Notes under the pieces: model-generated | The model's database searches: none | Told to the model about the DNA's origin: nothing | The model's input: the letters and a program-made list of their open reading frames with translations, nothing else | Shown: positions 45,469 to 53,115 of the stretch, in pieces | How the letters are laid out: the number at the start of each line of letters is the position of its first letter | Position numbering within the stretch: the stretch's first letter is position 1 | Assembly: GCF_014697375.1 (NCBI RefSeq) | Contig: NZ_JACJRS010000036.1 | Span: 1-53,905 of the forward strand | Source: Phormidium sp. FACHB-1136 | Lineage (GTDB): Bacteria; Cyanobacteriota; Cyanobacteriia; Phormidesmidales; Phormidesmidaceae | Reading direction: 5' to 3' | Length of the DNA stretch: 53,905 nucleotides | Program-made: the position numbers and the translations under genes

Positions 45469-46185
45469 ATGGCCGTAAACACCCTAAATATTGATGGCAA
45501 AGACATTGCCGTAGAGGCAGGCACCAGCATTCTGGATGCGGCCAAGGAAGCGGGGGTGCCCATCCCCAAACTTTGCCACCTAGAGGGAGTCACCCCCGTG
45601 GGGGCCTGTCGCCTGTGCCTGGTGGAAATTGAGGGCATGAACAAAATGCTGCCCGCCTGTGTCACCGAGGTGTGGGAGGGCATGGTGATCCACACCCAAA
45701 CGCCCAAGCTGCAAGAGTATCGGCGCATGACGGTGGAGCTGATCTTCGCCGAGGGCAACCACGTTTGCTCCATCTGCGTGGCCAATGGCAACTGCGAATT
45801 GCAGGATGTGGCCATCGAGGTGGGCATGGATCACAGCCGTTTCCCCTACCGTTTCCCGGATCGGGGCGTGGATCTCTCCCATCCCCTGTTTGGCATCGAC
45901 CACAACCGCTGCATCCTCTGTACCCGCTGCGTTCGGGTGTGCGACGAGGTGGAGGGTGCCCACGTTTGGGATGTGGGCAATCGCGGCGCGGCTTGTTACA
46001 TTGTCTCCGGGTTAGATCAACCCTGGGGCGAGGTAGACGCCTGTACCTCCTGTGGCAAATGCGTAGATGCCTGCCCGACCGGAGCCATCTTCAAACAAGG
46101 CAGCACCACGGGCGAAAAACAGGCCGACGCCGACAAGCTCGAATTTCTATCCACCGCACGGGAGAAGCATCAATGGACAAGATAA
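45469..46185 (+). CDS. hoxU: Bidirectional hydrogenase diaphorase subunit HoxU
   Basis: 238 residues from the ATG at 45469, with GAAGGAG upstream; this matches the usual HoxU length. It is the NuoG-like ferredoxin subunit. The [2Fe-2S] plant-type site is LCHLEGVTPVGACRLCLVE; a His/Cys cluster follows (HVCSICVANGNCELQD); two [4Fe-4S] motifs are HNRCILCTRCVRVCDE and CTSCGKCVDACPTGAIF. It relays electrons between HoxF and HoxY. The last 13 nt overlap hoxY. Confidence 0.97.
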   Translation: MAVNTLNIDGKDIAVEAGTSILDAAKEAGVPIPKLCHLEGVTPVGACRLCLVEIEGMNKMLPACVTEVWEGMVIHTQTPKLQEYRRMTVELIFAEGNHVCSICVANGNCELQDVAIEVGMDHSRFPYRFPDRGVDLSHPLFGIDHNRCILCTRCVRVCDEVEGAHVWDVGNRGAACYIVSGLDQPWGEVDACTSCGKCVDACPTGAIFKQGSTTGEKQADADKLEFLSTAREKHQWTR

Positions 46186-46724
46186 GATTTGCCACGGTAT
46201 GGCTGGCGGGTTGTTCGGGCTGCCACATGTCGTTTTTGGATTTGGATGAGTTTTTAATCGACCTGGCCGACCTAGTGGAGGTGGTCTATAGCCCCGTGGG
46301 CTGCGACCTGAAGGAGTATCCCGACAACGTGGATGTGTGCCTGGTGGAAGGGGCCGTCGCCAACGAAGACAACCTAGAGCTGATCCACGAAGTACGCCGC
46401 AAAACCAAGCTGCTGATCTCCTTTGGCGACTGCGCCGTTACCGCCAACGTGCCCGCCATGCGGAATATGCTCCGCAATAGTGCCGAGGGTGTCCTCAAAC
46501 GCGGCTACCTAGAACTGGCGGACGAAAACGCCCAGCTTCCCCACGCTCCCGGCATCGTGCCAGAGCTGATGGATCGGGTTACCCCCGTCCACGAAATCGT
46601 GCCCGTGGATATCTTTATGCCCGGTTGTCCTCCCTCTGCTGATCGCATCCGGGCTACCATTGAACCGCTGCTACAAGGGCAACAACCCAACATGGCAGGA
46701 CGCGAAATGATTAAATTCGGATAG
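46173..46724 (+). CDS. hoxY: Bidirectional NiFe-hydrogenase small subunit HoxY
   Basis: 183 residues. The start is the ATG at 46173 inside the end of hoxU (the open frame runs further upstream but only in hoxU sequence). Cluster ligands are in VWLAGCSGCHMSFLDLDEF, LISFGDCAVTANVPAMR and DIFMPGCPPSADRI, the proximal [4Fe-4S] site of NiFe hydrogenases. It conducts electrons to and from HoxH. GGAG lies about 9 nt before the ATG. Confidence 0.97.
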   Translation: MDKIRFATVWLAGCSGCHMSFLDLDEFLIDLADLVEVVYSPVGCDLKEYPDNVDVCLVEGAVANEDNLELIHEVRRKTKLLISFGDCAVTANVPAMRNMLRNSAEGVLKRGYLELADENAQLPHAPGIVPELMDRVTPVHEIVPVDIFMPGCPPSADRIRATIEPLLQGQQPNMAGREMIKFG

Positions 46725-46744
46725 TTCGATTAGGAGGAACAACC

Positions 46745-46978
46745 ATGAGCGTTGACAGCAAAGAGTTCAATGAAGAGCTGCAAAAAGCCATCGACTATGC
46801 CCACCAAGTAACGGCTGAGAAGGGCGAAACCTCCCCCGAAGCCGCCGCCGCCTGGGATGCCGTCGAAGAAATGCGCGCCGAAGTGTCTCACCAACACCAA
46901 AAGCCCAAGCAAACCGGCTTTGATAAGTACCTCGAAGAAAACCCCGAAGCCATCGAGGGCTTGATGTACGACAGCTAA
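46745..46978 (+). CDS. CP12-family small protein lacking all four redox cysteines
   Basis: 77 residues, preceded by AGGAGG. The CP12 core is plain: AEKGETSPEAAAAWDAVEEM (compare the AWDxVEEL signature), then VSHQ, and a tail FDKYLEENPEAIEGLMYDS that aligns with the usual YCEENPxAxECxxYxD. Canonical CP12 forms two disulfides and binds GAPDH and phosphoribulokinase in the dark. Here the four Cys positions read T, A, L and G, so thiol switching is impossible. It lies 20 nt after hoxY in the hydrogenase locus. It may bind GAPDH constitutively or have been recruited to the hydrogenase; neither is shown. Confidence 0.82.
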   Translation: MSVDSKEFNEELQKAIDYAHQVTAEKGETSPEAAAAWDAVEEMRAEVSHQHQKPKQTGFDKYLEENPEAIEGLMYDS

Positions 46979-46985
46979 GCCCCCA

Positions 46986-47027
46986 GGTTTATCGGGCACA
47001 GTGTGATATCTGGATGCCCGATAAACC
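46986..47027 (+). terminator. Strong hairpin after the CP12-like gene
   Basis: GGTTTATCGGGCA (46986-46998) pairs perfectly with TGCCCGATAAACC (47015-47027), a 13-bp stem with a 16-nt loop starting 7 nt after the stop. A short TTTT follows some 5 nt later. It could terminate part of the transcripts or protect the hoxEFUY message, so hoxH may be expressed differently. Confidence 0.6.
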
Positions 47028-47067
47028 CACCCTTTTACCCCTGGTTGATCTGGCCCTTGCCCCCAAG

Positions 47068-47221
47068 CCTCGGAAAGCCCTCACCCCCAACCCCTCTCCC
47101 AGGGAGGAGAGGGGAGCCGAGCCAAATCCATCCCTCCGGTTCCCTCTCTCTGTGAGATGTGGTTTCTGTACCTCCGGTTCCCTCTCCCCGTGGGAGAGGG
47201 CTAGGGTGAGGGCTTCCGAGG
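47068..47221. repeat. MITE-like element in the gap before hoxH
   Basis: About 154 bp with long inverted ends. CCTCGGAAAGCCCTCACCC on the left pairs with GGGTGAGGGCTTCCGAGG on the right, with a single bulged base. Inside are more palindromic CCTCTCCC/GGGAGAGG blocks and a direct repeat CTCCGGTTCCCTCTC. It shares its GGGTGAGGGC end with the shorter repeat at 44286. It has no coding capacity. Confidence 0.8.
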
Positions 47222-47279
47222 ATCTGGCCCACAGCGTCAGGGCCACAACCCACCTTTCACCCTCCCCGGAGACCCCACC

Positions 47280-48704
47280 ATGGCAAAAACCGTAGTTATC
47301 GACCCCGTCACCCGCATCGAAGGCCACGCCAAAATTTCGGTCTTCTTGGATGATGCGGGCAACGTCTCCAATGCCCAGTTCCATGTGGTGGAATATCGGG
47401 GGTTTGAAAAGTTCTGCGAGGGCCGTCCCTACACCGAAATGGCAGGCATCACCGCCCGCATCTGCGGCATTTGCCCCGTCAGCCACCTGATTTGCTCCGC
47501 CAAAACGGGCGACAAAATCCTATCGGTGAAAATTCCCGAAACCGCCGATAAGCTGCGCCGCCTGATGAACCTAGGCCAGATCACCCAGTCCCACGCCCTC
47601 TCCTTCTTCCACCTCAGCAGCCCCGACTTTTTGCTGGGCTGGGATAGCGACCCCGCCAAACGCAACGTCTTTGGCCTCATCGCCGCCGACCCCGACCTGG
47701 CCCGCGCCGGAATTCGCCTGCGCCAGTTTGGCCAAAAAGTGATCGAAATCCTCGGTGGCCGCAAAATCCACGCCGCCTGGACGGTGCCCGGTGGCGTCCG
47801 CGAACCCCTCAGTGAAGAAGGCCGCGCCTGGATCGTAGACCGCCTGCCCGAATCCTTCGCCACCATCCGCAAAGCCCTCGATATCTTCAAAGGGCTAATC
47901 AGCGGCCCCATGCAGGAAGAAGTGGGCATTTTTGGCGAATTTCCCTCCCTGTTCATGGGCCTAGTTGGCAAAGATGGCCTCTGGGAGCACTACGACGGCC
48001 ACCTGCGCTTCTCCGACAGCAGCGGCAACATCGTCGCCGATGGCCTCAGCGAAGACGACTATCAAACCTTTCTCGGCGAAGCGGTCGAAAACTGGTCGTA
48101 CCTCAAATTCCCCTACTACAAGCCGATGGGCTACCCCGACGGCATCTACCGCGTCGGCCCCCTGGCACGGCTCAACGTCTGCGACCGCATCGGCACCCCC
48201 CAAGCCGACGCCGAACTGCAAAACCTGCGCGACTACGCAGGCGGCGTGCCCACCTCCTCCTTCCTCTACCACTACGCCCGCCTCGTCGAAATCCTCGCCT
48301 GCCTAGAGCACATCCAAATCCTCATGGATGACCCCGATATCCTCTCCAAGCGCGTCCGTGCCCACGCCGGAGTGAATGCCCTAGAAGCGGTCGGCGTTAG
48401 CGAAGCCCCCCGTGGCACCCTCTTCCACCACTACAAAGTAGACGACAACGGCCTCATCCAAAAGGTGAACCTAATCATCGCCACGGGCCAAAACAACCTG
48501 GCCATGAACAAAACCGTCACCCAAATCGCCAAACACTACATCCACAGCGAAGACATCCCCGAAGGCTTCCTCAACCGCGTCGAAGCCGGAATCCGCTGCT
48601 ACGACCCCTGCCTCTCCTGCTCCACCCACGCCGCAGGGCAAATGCCCCTCCATGTACAACTCGTCGCCGCCGATGGGGGTGTGATTCGGGAGGTGTATCG
48701 GTAG
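47280..48704 (+). CDS. hoxH: Bidirectional NiFe-hydrogenase large subunit HoxH
   Basis: 474 residues, the catalytic subunit. The NiFe centre ligands are in [20 protein letters not shown] (first CxxC) and [19 protein letters not shown] (second CxxC). The DPCxxCxxH motif is followed by ~24 residues that the HoxW protease would remove after nickel insertion, so this is the unprocessed precursor. The N-terminal [20 protein letters not shown] is typical. HoxW and the Hyp maturation genes are not in the window. GGAG lies about 10 nt before the ATG. Confidence 0.97.
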   Translation: MAKTVVIDPVTRIEGHAKISVFLDDAGNVSNAQFHVVEYRGFEKFCEGRPYTEMAGITARICGICPVSHLICSAKTGDKILSVKIPETADKLRRLMNLGQITQSHALSFFHLSSPDFLLGWDSDPAKRNVFGLIAADPDLARAGIRLRQFGQKVIEILGGRKIHAAWTVPGGVREPLSEEGRAWIVDRLPESFATIRKALDIFKGLISGPMQEEVGIFGEFPSLFMGLVGKDGLWEHYDGHLRFSDSSGNIVADGLSEDDYQTFLGEAVENWSYLKFPYYKPMGYPDGIYRVGPLARLNVCDRIGTPQADAELQNLRDYAGGVPTSSFLYHYARLVEILACLEHIQILMDDPDILSKRVRAHAGVNALEAVGVSEAPRGTLFHHYKVDDNGLIQKVNLIIATGQNNLAMNKTVTQIAKHYIHSEDIPEGFLNRVEAGIRCYDPCLSCSTHAAGQMPLHVQLVAADGGVIREVYR

Positions 48705-48842
48705 GTCAAGCTGATGCACATTTAAACTGCATGATGGCTTTCTCTGAAGCTCTTGCTGAAAGGCTTTTAGATCAATCTAGTCAATGTATTTTAAGTGACT
48801 AAAAGCTTAGCCCTGTATCTTTTGGCTACAAGCTTACTTTGG

Positions 48843-48874
48843 GATCTTAGAGGAAATGTTCCTAGCCTAAGATC
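48843..48874. terminator. Hairpin between hoxH and the defence island
   Basis: GATCTTAG-AGGAA-ATG-TTCCT-AGC-CTAAGATC folds into 8 bp plus 5 bp with a 3-nt bulge. It lies ~140 nt after hoxH and ~90 nt before the OLD-family gene, where base composition turns AT-rich. It may end hox transcription; no T-run follows. Confidence 0.4.
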
Positions 48875-48960
48875 TCAAGGGCTGTAGCAATAAATTAGGG
48901 AAAAATTATTGTTCAGTCATCAAGCAAGTCACAGACATATTTTCGTTCAAGGTTTCAAGA

Positions 48961-50799
48961 ATGTTTCTCAAAGAAGTTGTTCTGAAAAATTTTAGAGGAT
49001 ACAAGGGTGAATGCCGGATTTCTACAGAGAGATTGACTGCCTTTATTGGCAAAAATGACGCAGGGAAATCATCAATTTTTGATGCTTTAGCAATTTTCTT
49101 TGATCATCCTTTAGGAAAGATTGATGAAAATGACCTGTGTGTTCATGCTGATGATGCTTGTGAAATTCGTATTGGCTGTGTCTTTACTAGCCTCCCAGAC
49201 CAAATCATTATAGACTCAGCTTCCAGAACATCTCTAGCCAATGAATATCTATTAAATTCAAATGGAGACTTGGAAATCCATAAAATATATGACTGCTCAT
49301 CAGGATTAAGCAGGAAATCAAAAATAGTAGCCATTGCAAATCATCCCACGGCTAGCGATTGCAAAGATCTCTTGGCTAAGAAGAACTCTGATCTCAAAAG
49401 AATAGCTAAATCTCTCTCTCTAGGTGATGACGTAGATAATCGCTCAAATGCGGCTTTAAGGCAGGCGATCTGGCAAGCATACAGTGACTTAGAACTCCGG
49501 GAAACTGAAGTTAAGCTAGACAAAGAGGATGCAAAACACATCTGGGATAAAATTTCTAATTACTTGCCAGAATATGCTTTATTTAGAGCTGATCGTCCTT
49601 CTACGGATGAGGATACAGAAGTGCAAGATCCTTTGAAAATTGCTATAAGGCAAGCAATTCAAGAAGTTCAGCAAGAGCTTGATGTTGTAAAGGAAAAAGT
49701 CAAGGCTCGTGCAATTGAAGTTGCTAATAGAACTCTAGCAAAACTATCAGATTTTGATGATGCACTTGCATCTCAACTGAATCCATTCTTTAGGACAGAT
49801 CCTAAGTGGGATAGTCTCTTCAAGTTAGCACTTACTGATGATAATGACATTCCTATAAACAAACGCGGTAGTGGTGTGCGTAGGCTAGTGTTGTTTAGCT
49901 TTTTTCGGGCCGAAGCAGAAAGACTAAGAGAAGAAAATAATAAAGGAAATATTATCTATGCTGTAGAAGAGCCAGAGACTGCTCAACATCCTAACAATCA
50001 AAGGAAAGTAATTGAGGCTTTATCTTCAATCTCAGAAGTTGATGGATGTCAAGTTTTACTCACTACTCACGTACCTGCATTGGCTTCTCTTTTACCTGTA
50101 GATTCAATTCGTTACATTGAAAGGCAGAATTGTGGGGATAGACTAATCAGTTCTGGAAGTGATGAAGTATTTTCTAGAGTTGCATCTGATCTTGGAATTG
50201 TGCCAGACAGAAGAGCACAAGTTTTAGTTTGTGTTGAGGGGCCGCATGATTTACAATTCCTAAGAAGAATTAACTCAATACTTTTAGAACAAGATTTATC
50301 TGTAATCGATATTTTCTCTGATCCACGGATAGCCTTGGTGGTTCTTGGTGGCAGCACTCTTCAGGAGTGGGTTAATCAACACTACCTAAAAAATCTTGGA
50401 TTACCAGAAATCCATATATATGATCGAGACTTACCTCGCGATGATGGCACTTATAAGTATCAAAGCTCAGCAGATATTGTCAACGCTAGGGGTGATAATT
50501 CTTTAGCGTTTTTGACCCAAAAAAGAGAGATGGAAAACTATCTGCACATAGATGCATTAAATGAGGTGTTTCAACCACTAATCAACAATAGTTTCACATT
50601 CTCTGTCACAGATGAGTGTGATGTTGAGGGTGAAATAAAAAGTGCTCTAAATGGTCAAGCTAAAATTCAGCGAAGATCTCTCAAATCTTGGCTGAATGAT
50701 GAAGTGGCAAGCCAAATGAACATAGATAGGTTGAGGGAAAGGGATGCTGAAAATGAAATTATAAATTGGTTCCTTGAAATAAGACAACGACTAACTTAA
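48961..50799 (+). CDS. OLD-family nuclease: AAA ATPase plus TOPRIM domain
   Basis: 612 residues. The N-terminal ATPase has FRGYKGECRI, Walker A IGKNDAGKSSIFDALAIFF, a signature-like RGSGVRRLVLF and Walker B IIYAVEEPETAQHP. A helical segment interrupts it. From ~residue 420 a TOPRIM nuclease domain has LVCVEGPHDLQFLRRI, then IHIYDRDLP and KREMENYLHID. OLD proteins cut DNA and act in phage defence. No UvrD-like helicase (GajB) follows, so this is not a Gabija operon. The ENYL block also recalls the DUF4435 TOPRIM of PARIS systems, so a fused version of that is an alternative. It is AT-rich, as is the island it opens. Confidence 0.85.
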   Translation: MFLKEVVLKNFRGYKGECRISTERLTAFIGKNDAGKSSIFDALAIFFDHPLGKIDENDLCVHADDACEIRIGCVFTSLPDQIIIDSASRTSLANEYLLNSNGDLEIHKIYDCSSGLSRKSKIVAIANHPTASDCKDLLAKKNSDLKRIAKSLSLGDDVDNRSNAALRQAIWQAYSDLELRETEVKLDKEDAKHIWDKISNYLPEYALFRADRPSTDEDTEVQDPLKIAIRQAIQEVQQELDVVKEKVKARAIEVANRTLAKLSDFDDALASQLNPFFRTDPKWDSLFKLALTDDNDIPINKRGSGVRRLVLFSFFRAEAERLREENNKGNIIYAVEEPETAQHPNNQRKVIEALSSISEVDGCQVLLTTHVPALASLLPVDSIRYIERQNCGDRLISSGSDEVFSRVASDLGIVPDRRAQVLVCVEGPHDLQFLRRINSILLEQDLSVIDIFSDPRIALVVLGGSTLQEWVNQHYLKNLGLPEIHIYDRDLPRDDGTYKYQSSADIVNARGDNSLAFLTQKREMENYLHIDALNEVFQPLINNSFTFSVTDECDVEGEIKSALNGQAKIQRRSLKSWLNDEVASQMNIDRLRERDAENEIINWFLEIRQRLT

Positions 50800-50837
50800 T
50801 AACAGAATTTTCTAGCAAGAAAGCAGAGCAGTCACGA

Positions 50838-50907
50838 CCCTCCACACCACCCACACCCCAGTACCAGCCCCTTTTCTACAACGGCATAGAAAGAAATTAT
50901 TGGCAAA
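50838..50907. repeat. Island repeat, copy a
   Basis: CCACACCACCCACACCCCAG, then ACCAGCCCCTTTTCTACAAC, GGCATAGAAA and AAATTATTGGCAAA. It is homologous to copies b and c, with a few extra bases (AGAA) before AAATTATTGG. It lies between the OLD-family gene and the MNT gene. Confidence 0.85.
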
Positions 50908-50948
50908 GAGACTGAAGTTGGGAGAGTTATCAACCTTTAGGTTCCGTG

Positions 50949-51239
50949 ATGAAACGACAAGAAGCCATAACGGTACTCACAAACCACCAGAAGTCACTCA
51001 AAGATTTTGGTGTTAGATCCCTAATGATCTTCGGTTCAGTCGCCAGAGACGAGGCAAGACCCGACAGCGACGTTGACCTATTGGTAGAATTTGATCGTCC
51101 AGTCGGCCTATTTACCTTTGTTCGCCTAAAACGCTACCTAGAAGAAATCCTAGGTAGCCCCGTAGACCTAGGCACCCCCGACTCTCTCAAACCCTACTTA
51201 CAAGAAGCTGTGAGCCAGGAGGTAATCCGTGCCTTCTAA
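50949..51239 (+). CDS. MNT-type nucleotidyltransferase antitoxin (MntA-like)
   Basis: 96 residues from the ATG at 50949 (a GTG lies one codon upstream). The minimal nucleotidyltransferase motif is intact: IFGSVARDEARPDSDVDLLV, i.e. GS-x10-DxD. Such proteins neutralise HEPN toxins, in characterised cases by adding AMP to a Tyr. It overlaps the HEPN gene by 11 nt, so the two are co-translated. It follows repeat copy a. Confidence 0.92.
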   Translation: MKRQEAITVLTNHQKSLKDFGVRSLMIFGSVARDEARPDSDVDLLVEFDRPVGLFTFVRLKRYLEEILGSPVDLGTPDSLKPYLQEAVSQEVIRAF

Positions 51240-51579
51240 ACATTGGCAGAATCGTATTCAAGATATTTTATCTGCCATCTCAGAAATTCAATCTTTCACA
51301 GAAGGACTAACTTTTGAAGACTTTCAGAACGACCGCAAAACAATCGGAGCCGTACTATATACCCTCGCCATTATCGGCGAAGCCGCCCGCACCATCCCCC
51401 CAGAACTAGAATCCACCCATCCTGAAATACCCTGGAACGACATGCGCGACATGAGGAATATCATCATCCACGAATATTTCCAGGTAAATCTATCCATCGT
51501 CTGGCAAACGATCCAGGAGGATATCAATAATTTAGAACATCCTCTCAGGAACTTATTAGGTGATTCAGAGAGTAAGTAA
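51229..51579 (+). CDS. HEPN-domain ribonuclease toxin (HepT-like, DUF86)
   Basis: 116 residues, GTG start. The four-helix HEPN fold ends with RDMRNIIIHEYFQVN, which contains the R-x4-H-x-Y motif: Arg and His form the RNase centre, and Tyr is the target of AMPylation by the partner. YTLAIIGEAARTIPPEL is the other conserved block. All key residues are present, so the toxin should be active. It overlaps the MNT gene. Confidence 0.92.
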   Translation: MPSKHWQNRIQDILSAISEIQSFTEGLTFEDFQNDRKTIGAVLYTLAIIGEAARTIPPELESTHPEIPWNDMRDMRNIIIHEYFQVNLSIVWQTIQEDINNLEHPLRNLLGDSESK

Positions 51580-51586
51580 GTAGGGT

Positions 51587-51660
51587 GAGCACTGCCCACC
51601 ACACCACCCACATCCCATTACCAGCCCCTTTTCTACAACGGCATAGAAATTATTGGCAAG
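51587..51660. repeat. Island repeat, copy b
   Basis: Starts at GAGCACTGCCC, followed by ACCACACCACCCACATCCCA, TTACCAGCCCCTTTTCTAC, AACGGCATAG and AAATTATTGGCAAG. It is nearly identical to copy c and clearly related to copy a. It lies 8 nt after the HEPN stop. Confidence 0.9.
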
Positions 51661-51716
51661 CCTGCCTGAGCTAAAATCTAGATAAACCTCTATTCATCAC
51701 GCCCATGAGGTAAGCA

Positions 51717-51956
51717 ATGCCTATCGTCACACTCACCAACGAACAAGTTGTAGAACTGGTCAAACAGCTACCCGTTGAGCAGCAAACCGAAGTATTTCAG
51801 TTCTTGCTGCTTCAACAATGGCCATCCTGGGATGATCTATCAAAATATGGCGAAGACAAAGCCCGTCATGTAGCCCAAGAACGCGGCCACAACTGGGACA
51901 CCATGACCGAAGACGAGCGAGAAACCTTTATTGACCAGTTAGTGCATGAAAACTAG
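51717..51956 (+). CDS. Probable antitoxin of the PIN pair
   Basis: 79 residues. The N-terminal VTLTNEQVVELVKQLPVEQQ followed by VFQFLLLQQW resembles small cyanobacterial antitoxins that pair with PIN or RelE toxins. The acidic helical C-terminus (TEDERETFIDQLVHEN) would bind the toxin. The family assignment is weaker than for the toxin. Its stop shares one base with the GTG of the PIN gene (TAGTG), so the genes are coupled. Confidence 0.75.
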   Translation: MPIVTLTNEQVVELVKQLPVEQQTEVFQFLLLQQWPSWDDLSKYGEDKARHVAQERGHNWDTMTEDERETFIDQLVHEN

Positions 51957-52369
51957 TGCGATATACAGCCGTTTTCGATACCAACATCTTGATCTCAGCC
52001 CTGCTATCCACAAAGAGTAACCCATTTCGCAGCCTAGCCCTTGCCAAAATTGGCAAAATCGAGTCCATCACCTGCCAAGAAATTTTAGATGAGTTCGCTG
52101 AGAAACTGATCGTCAAATTCAAGTTCTCTCAAGAAATGACACAAGCCGCCGTTGAAGAAGTTGCTGGTTTCTCTCGATTAGTCAAAATATCAACAACCCT
52201 AAAAGTCGTTGAGGCCGATCCAGATGACGATATGGTTATTGAATGCGCCGTTGTTGGTAATACAACCCACATTGTCACTGGAGATAAACACCTTCTATCC
52301 ATAGCAAGATATGGTTCTATTGAAATCGTCAATGCTACTGATTTCATCGCGCTTTCAAATATGACTTAG
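51956..52369 (+). CDS. PIN-domain toxin (COG1569-like)
   Basis: 137 residues, GTG start. The PIN fold is clear: AVFDTNILISALLSTKSNPF with the first Asp, the helix ITCQEILDEFAEKL with a Glu, EADPDDDMVIECAVVG, and IVTGDKHLLSI with the final acidic site. PIN toxins cut RNA with Mg2+. It is probably neutralised by the preceding gene. Confidence 0.9.
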   Translation: MRYTAVFDTNILISALLSTKSNPFRSLALAKIGKIESITCQEILDEFAEKLIVKFKFSQEMTQAAVEEVAGFSRLVKISTTLKVVEADPDDDMVIECAVVGNTTHIVTGDKHLLSIARYGSIEIVNATDFIALSNMT

Positions 52370-52378
52370 CAAATAGAA

Positions 52379-52453
52379 TGGGCACTGCCCACCACACCAC
52401 CCACATCCCATCACCAGCCCCTTTCTACAACGGCCTAGGAAATTATTGGCAAA
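52379..52453. repeat. Island repeat, copy c
   Basis: TGGGCACTGCCC, which can form a GGGC/GCCC hairpin, then ACCACACCACCCACATCCCA, CACCAGCCCCTTTCTACAAC and GGCCTAGGAAATTATTGGCA. It is very close to copy b. It lies 10 nt after the PIN stop and ~18 nt before the restriction enzyme gene. Confidence 0.9.
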
Positions 52454-52470
52454 GCGCTAAAACCTAATTT

Positions 52471-53115
52471 ATGAATCTATTTGACCGCTCCCAGCACGTC
52501 TATACTTCTCCAGACTTTGATGAAATCATAAAAGACACCATCCGCTTCTTCAACGGCACACCTGTCCATCCTCTCCCTGTCCCAGAACGCTTTCATGGCA
52601 CAGGTATTTATGCCCTATACTGCATCGCTAAATCCGGCATCTATTCCAGATTTCATACGATGAATAGAACCGCCTTTAATATACCCATCTATGTCGGAAA
52701 AGCCGTCCCCAAAGGCTGGCGACAAGCGAGACAACCCGCATTCGAGACCCGCAGCTACGAGCTAAACAGTCGCCTTAACGAACATAGCCGCAGCATCGAT
52801 CAGGCCCAAAACCTAAACAAAGCAGATTTCTTCTGTCGCTTCATGATCCTCGAAGCCAAAGAAAGCGACCTAATCGGCACCGTAGAAGCTGCTCTGATTA
52901 GAGCCTATCAACCCATCTGGAACACCCTAATTGACGGCTTTGGTAATCATGACCCCGGCAAAGGCCGATACGAACAAGCCAAATCAGACTGGGATGTTTG
53001 TCATCCTGGTCGTCCTTGGGCAGAAAAGTGCCAAGGAATTCATGCCAACCGAGAAGACTTGCTAAAAAACATTGAAACTTTCATGTCTAGATTGAACAGT
53101 GAAGAAAATGTCTAA
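52471..53115 (+). CDS. Eco29kI-family type II restriction endonuclease (GIY-YIG)
   Basis: 214 residues. The GIY-YIG nuclease core is visible: GTGIYALYC (~residue 45), PIYVGKAVPKGWRQ (~74), Arg and His in NSRLNEHSRSI (101, 105), the metal-binding Glu in LIGTVEAALIRAYQPIWN (139) and its Asn (151). The flanking segments and size match Eco29kI, which cuts CCGCGG. The recognition site is inferred from the family, but agrees with the absence of CCGCGG in the window. Its end overlaps the methyltransferase by 8 nt. Confidence 0.92.
   Translation: MNLFDRSQHVYTSPDFDEIIKDTIRFFNGTPVHPLPVPERFHGTGIYALYCIAKSGIYSRFHTMNRTAFNIPIYVGKAVPKGWRQARQPAFETRSYELNSRLNEHSRSIDQAQNLNKADFFCRFMILEAKESDLIGTVEAALIRAYQPIWNTLIDGFGNHDPGKGRYEQAKSDWDVCHPGRPWAEKCQGIHANREDLLKNIETFMSRLNSEENV

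Noticed and set aside
48961-51579. Gabija system (GajA plus GajB)
   Set aside because: The gene after the OLD-family nuclease is an MNT antitoxin, not a UvrD-like helicase.
50838-52453. CRISPR array
   Set aside because: The three similar repeats are ~70 bp, about 750 bp apart, and separated by genes, so they are not a repeat-spacer array. No other regular short repeats with unique spacers were seen in the window.
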